Source: Bacteroidota bacterium (GTDB lineage Bacteria > Bacteroidota > Bacteroidia > Bacteroidales > UBA10428). Taken from it: a DNA stretch of 5,155 bases. Every line of letters starts with the position of its first letter. Positions within the stretch are counted from its first letter, which is position 1. The stretch is taken from NCBI GenBank assembly GCA_024640925.1, contig JAHEEB010000004.1, forward strand, positions 12,967-18,121. The letters are read 5' to 3'. A model generated the notes under the pieces. It saw nothing but the letters and a program-made list of their open reading frames with translations. It did not search any database and was not told the DNA's origin. Positions 4,562-5,155 of the stretch are shown piece by piece. The position numbers and the translations under genes were made by a program.

Positions 4562-5155
4562 ATGACCCAACAAGAACTCGAAAAATATCTCTGGGGTGCC
4601 GCCAAAGTACTGCGCGGAACCATCGATGCCGGAGACTATAAACAATATATCTTCCCATTGCTGTTCTTCAAAAGAATTTGTGATGTATACGACGAAGAAT
4701 TTGAAAAAGCATTGAAAGAAAGCGATAGCGATTTGGAATATGCTGCTTTTGCCGAGAACCACCATTTTATAGTACCCCAGGAAGCGCATTGGAACACAGC
4801 CCGCGAAACCACTACCAATGTTGGCATGGCAATTCAAAATGCCATGCGCGAAATTGAAAAAGCAAACCCCGATACCCTTTATGGTATTTTTGGTGATGCC
4901 AGCTGGACAAACAAAGACCGCCTTTCGGATGCCACACTCATTAATCTTATCGAACATTTCTCGCAACACAAACTCAATTTAAGCGCCGTAGCCGACGATA
5001 AACTGGGCAATGCTTACGAATACCTCATTAAGGAGTTTGCCGACGATAGTGGCCATACCGCCGCCGAGTTTTACACCAACCGCACTGTGGTAAAACTCAT
5101 GACCCTGATTATGGACCCGCAACCTGGCGAAAGCGTGTACGACCCTACCTGCGGC
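4562..5155 (+). CDS. hsdM: Second type I methyltransferase subunit HsdM, N-terminal part, cut by the window edge
   Basis: Frame 4562-5155 is open for 198 codons and runs off the right edge. It begins MTQQELEKYLWGAAKVLRG and contains YIFPLLFFKRICDVYDEEFE, YGIFGDASW, LIEHFSQ and AYEYLIKEFAD of the HsdM N-terminal domain. Next comes EFYTNR (169-174, in place of GEFYTPR in the first hsdM). It stops within motif I at DPTCG (194-198), so the catalytic NPPF must lie beyond the window. It aligns with the first HsdM almost without gaps and is more than half identical by eye, but it is clearly a different lineage, with different motif variants. Codons are richer in G and C (GCC, ACC, CTC) than in the upstream genes. 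Spacing from the GxxExxY stop is 120 bases, mostly repeat DNA, with the leader AAAAATAAACAAACA before the ATG. hsdS and hsdR probably follow. Confidence 0.93.
   Translation, partial: MTQQELEKYLWGAAKVLRGTIDAGDYKQYIFPLLFFKRICDVYDEEFEKALKESDSDLEYAAFAENHHFIVPQEAHWNTARETTTNVGMAIQNAMREIEKANPDTLYGIFGDASWTNKDRLSDATLINLIEHFSQHKLNLSAVADDKLGNAYEYLIKEFADDSGHTAAEFYTNRTVVKLMTLIMDPQPGESVYDPTCG

Noticed and set aside
4475..4969. 164-residue minus-strand frame
   Set aside because: It lies opposite the second hsdM, whose plus-strand frame is open to the window edge with clear family motifs. The minus-strand product resembles nothing and begins inside that gene.

Overview
The window looks like chromosomal DNA from a member of the Bacteroidota. 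The base composition is AT-rich, leaders lack strong Shine-Dalgarno sequences, and good matches to the Bacteroidota -7 promoter element TAnnTTTG occur at 625-632 and 2447-2454. The genes also have a Bacteroidota flavour: an integrase with the arm-binding N-terminus common in this phylum, a GxxExxY protein, and an AbiEii-type protein.

Layout, all on the + strand. 1-624 is AT-rich DNA in which I find no convincing gene. 601-632 is a candidate promoter, followed by a structured leader or small RNA at 633-707. An intact tRNA-Pro(GGG) lies at 735-808 with a strong intrinsic terminator at 832-873. 874-1095 has no gene but holds an 18-bp inverted repeat and iterated AGGT motifs. Next is an integrase N-terminal remnant (1096 to about 1393). 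It abuts, out of frame, a short piece resembling the C-terminal end of a response-regulator receiver domain (1394 to about 1468). A regulatory-looking region follows, with four alternating copies of GCATAATA (1475-1597). 1610-2371 is an AbiEii-type nucleotidyltransferase whose first ~29 residues look like the N-terminus of its partner AbiEi. 2488-3984 is a complete type I methyltransferase subunit (hsdM). 4067-4441 is a GxxExxY protein bracketed by palindromic ACCACAGATT/AATCTGTGGT repeats (3961-4056 and 4447-4537). From 4562 to the right edge is the start of a second, different hsdM, cut off in its SAM-binding motif.

Reading: this appears to be a genomic-island or defence hot spot next to a tRNA gene. 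Its entry side has decayed (broken integrase, stray receiver-domain fragment, collapsed AbiE operon). Further in are type I restriction-modification genes, between which a GxxExxY repeat cassette has been inserted. No hsdS or hsdR is visible. The second hsdM probably belongs to a system continuing to the right, while the first may be an orphan or part of a multi-M locus.

I did not find a demonstrably new system. The most unusual items are the in-frame AbiEi/AbiEii deletion fusion beside its apparently retained operator sites, and the repeat-bracketed GxxExxY cassette that supplies the last codons of the first hsdM.
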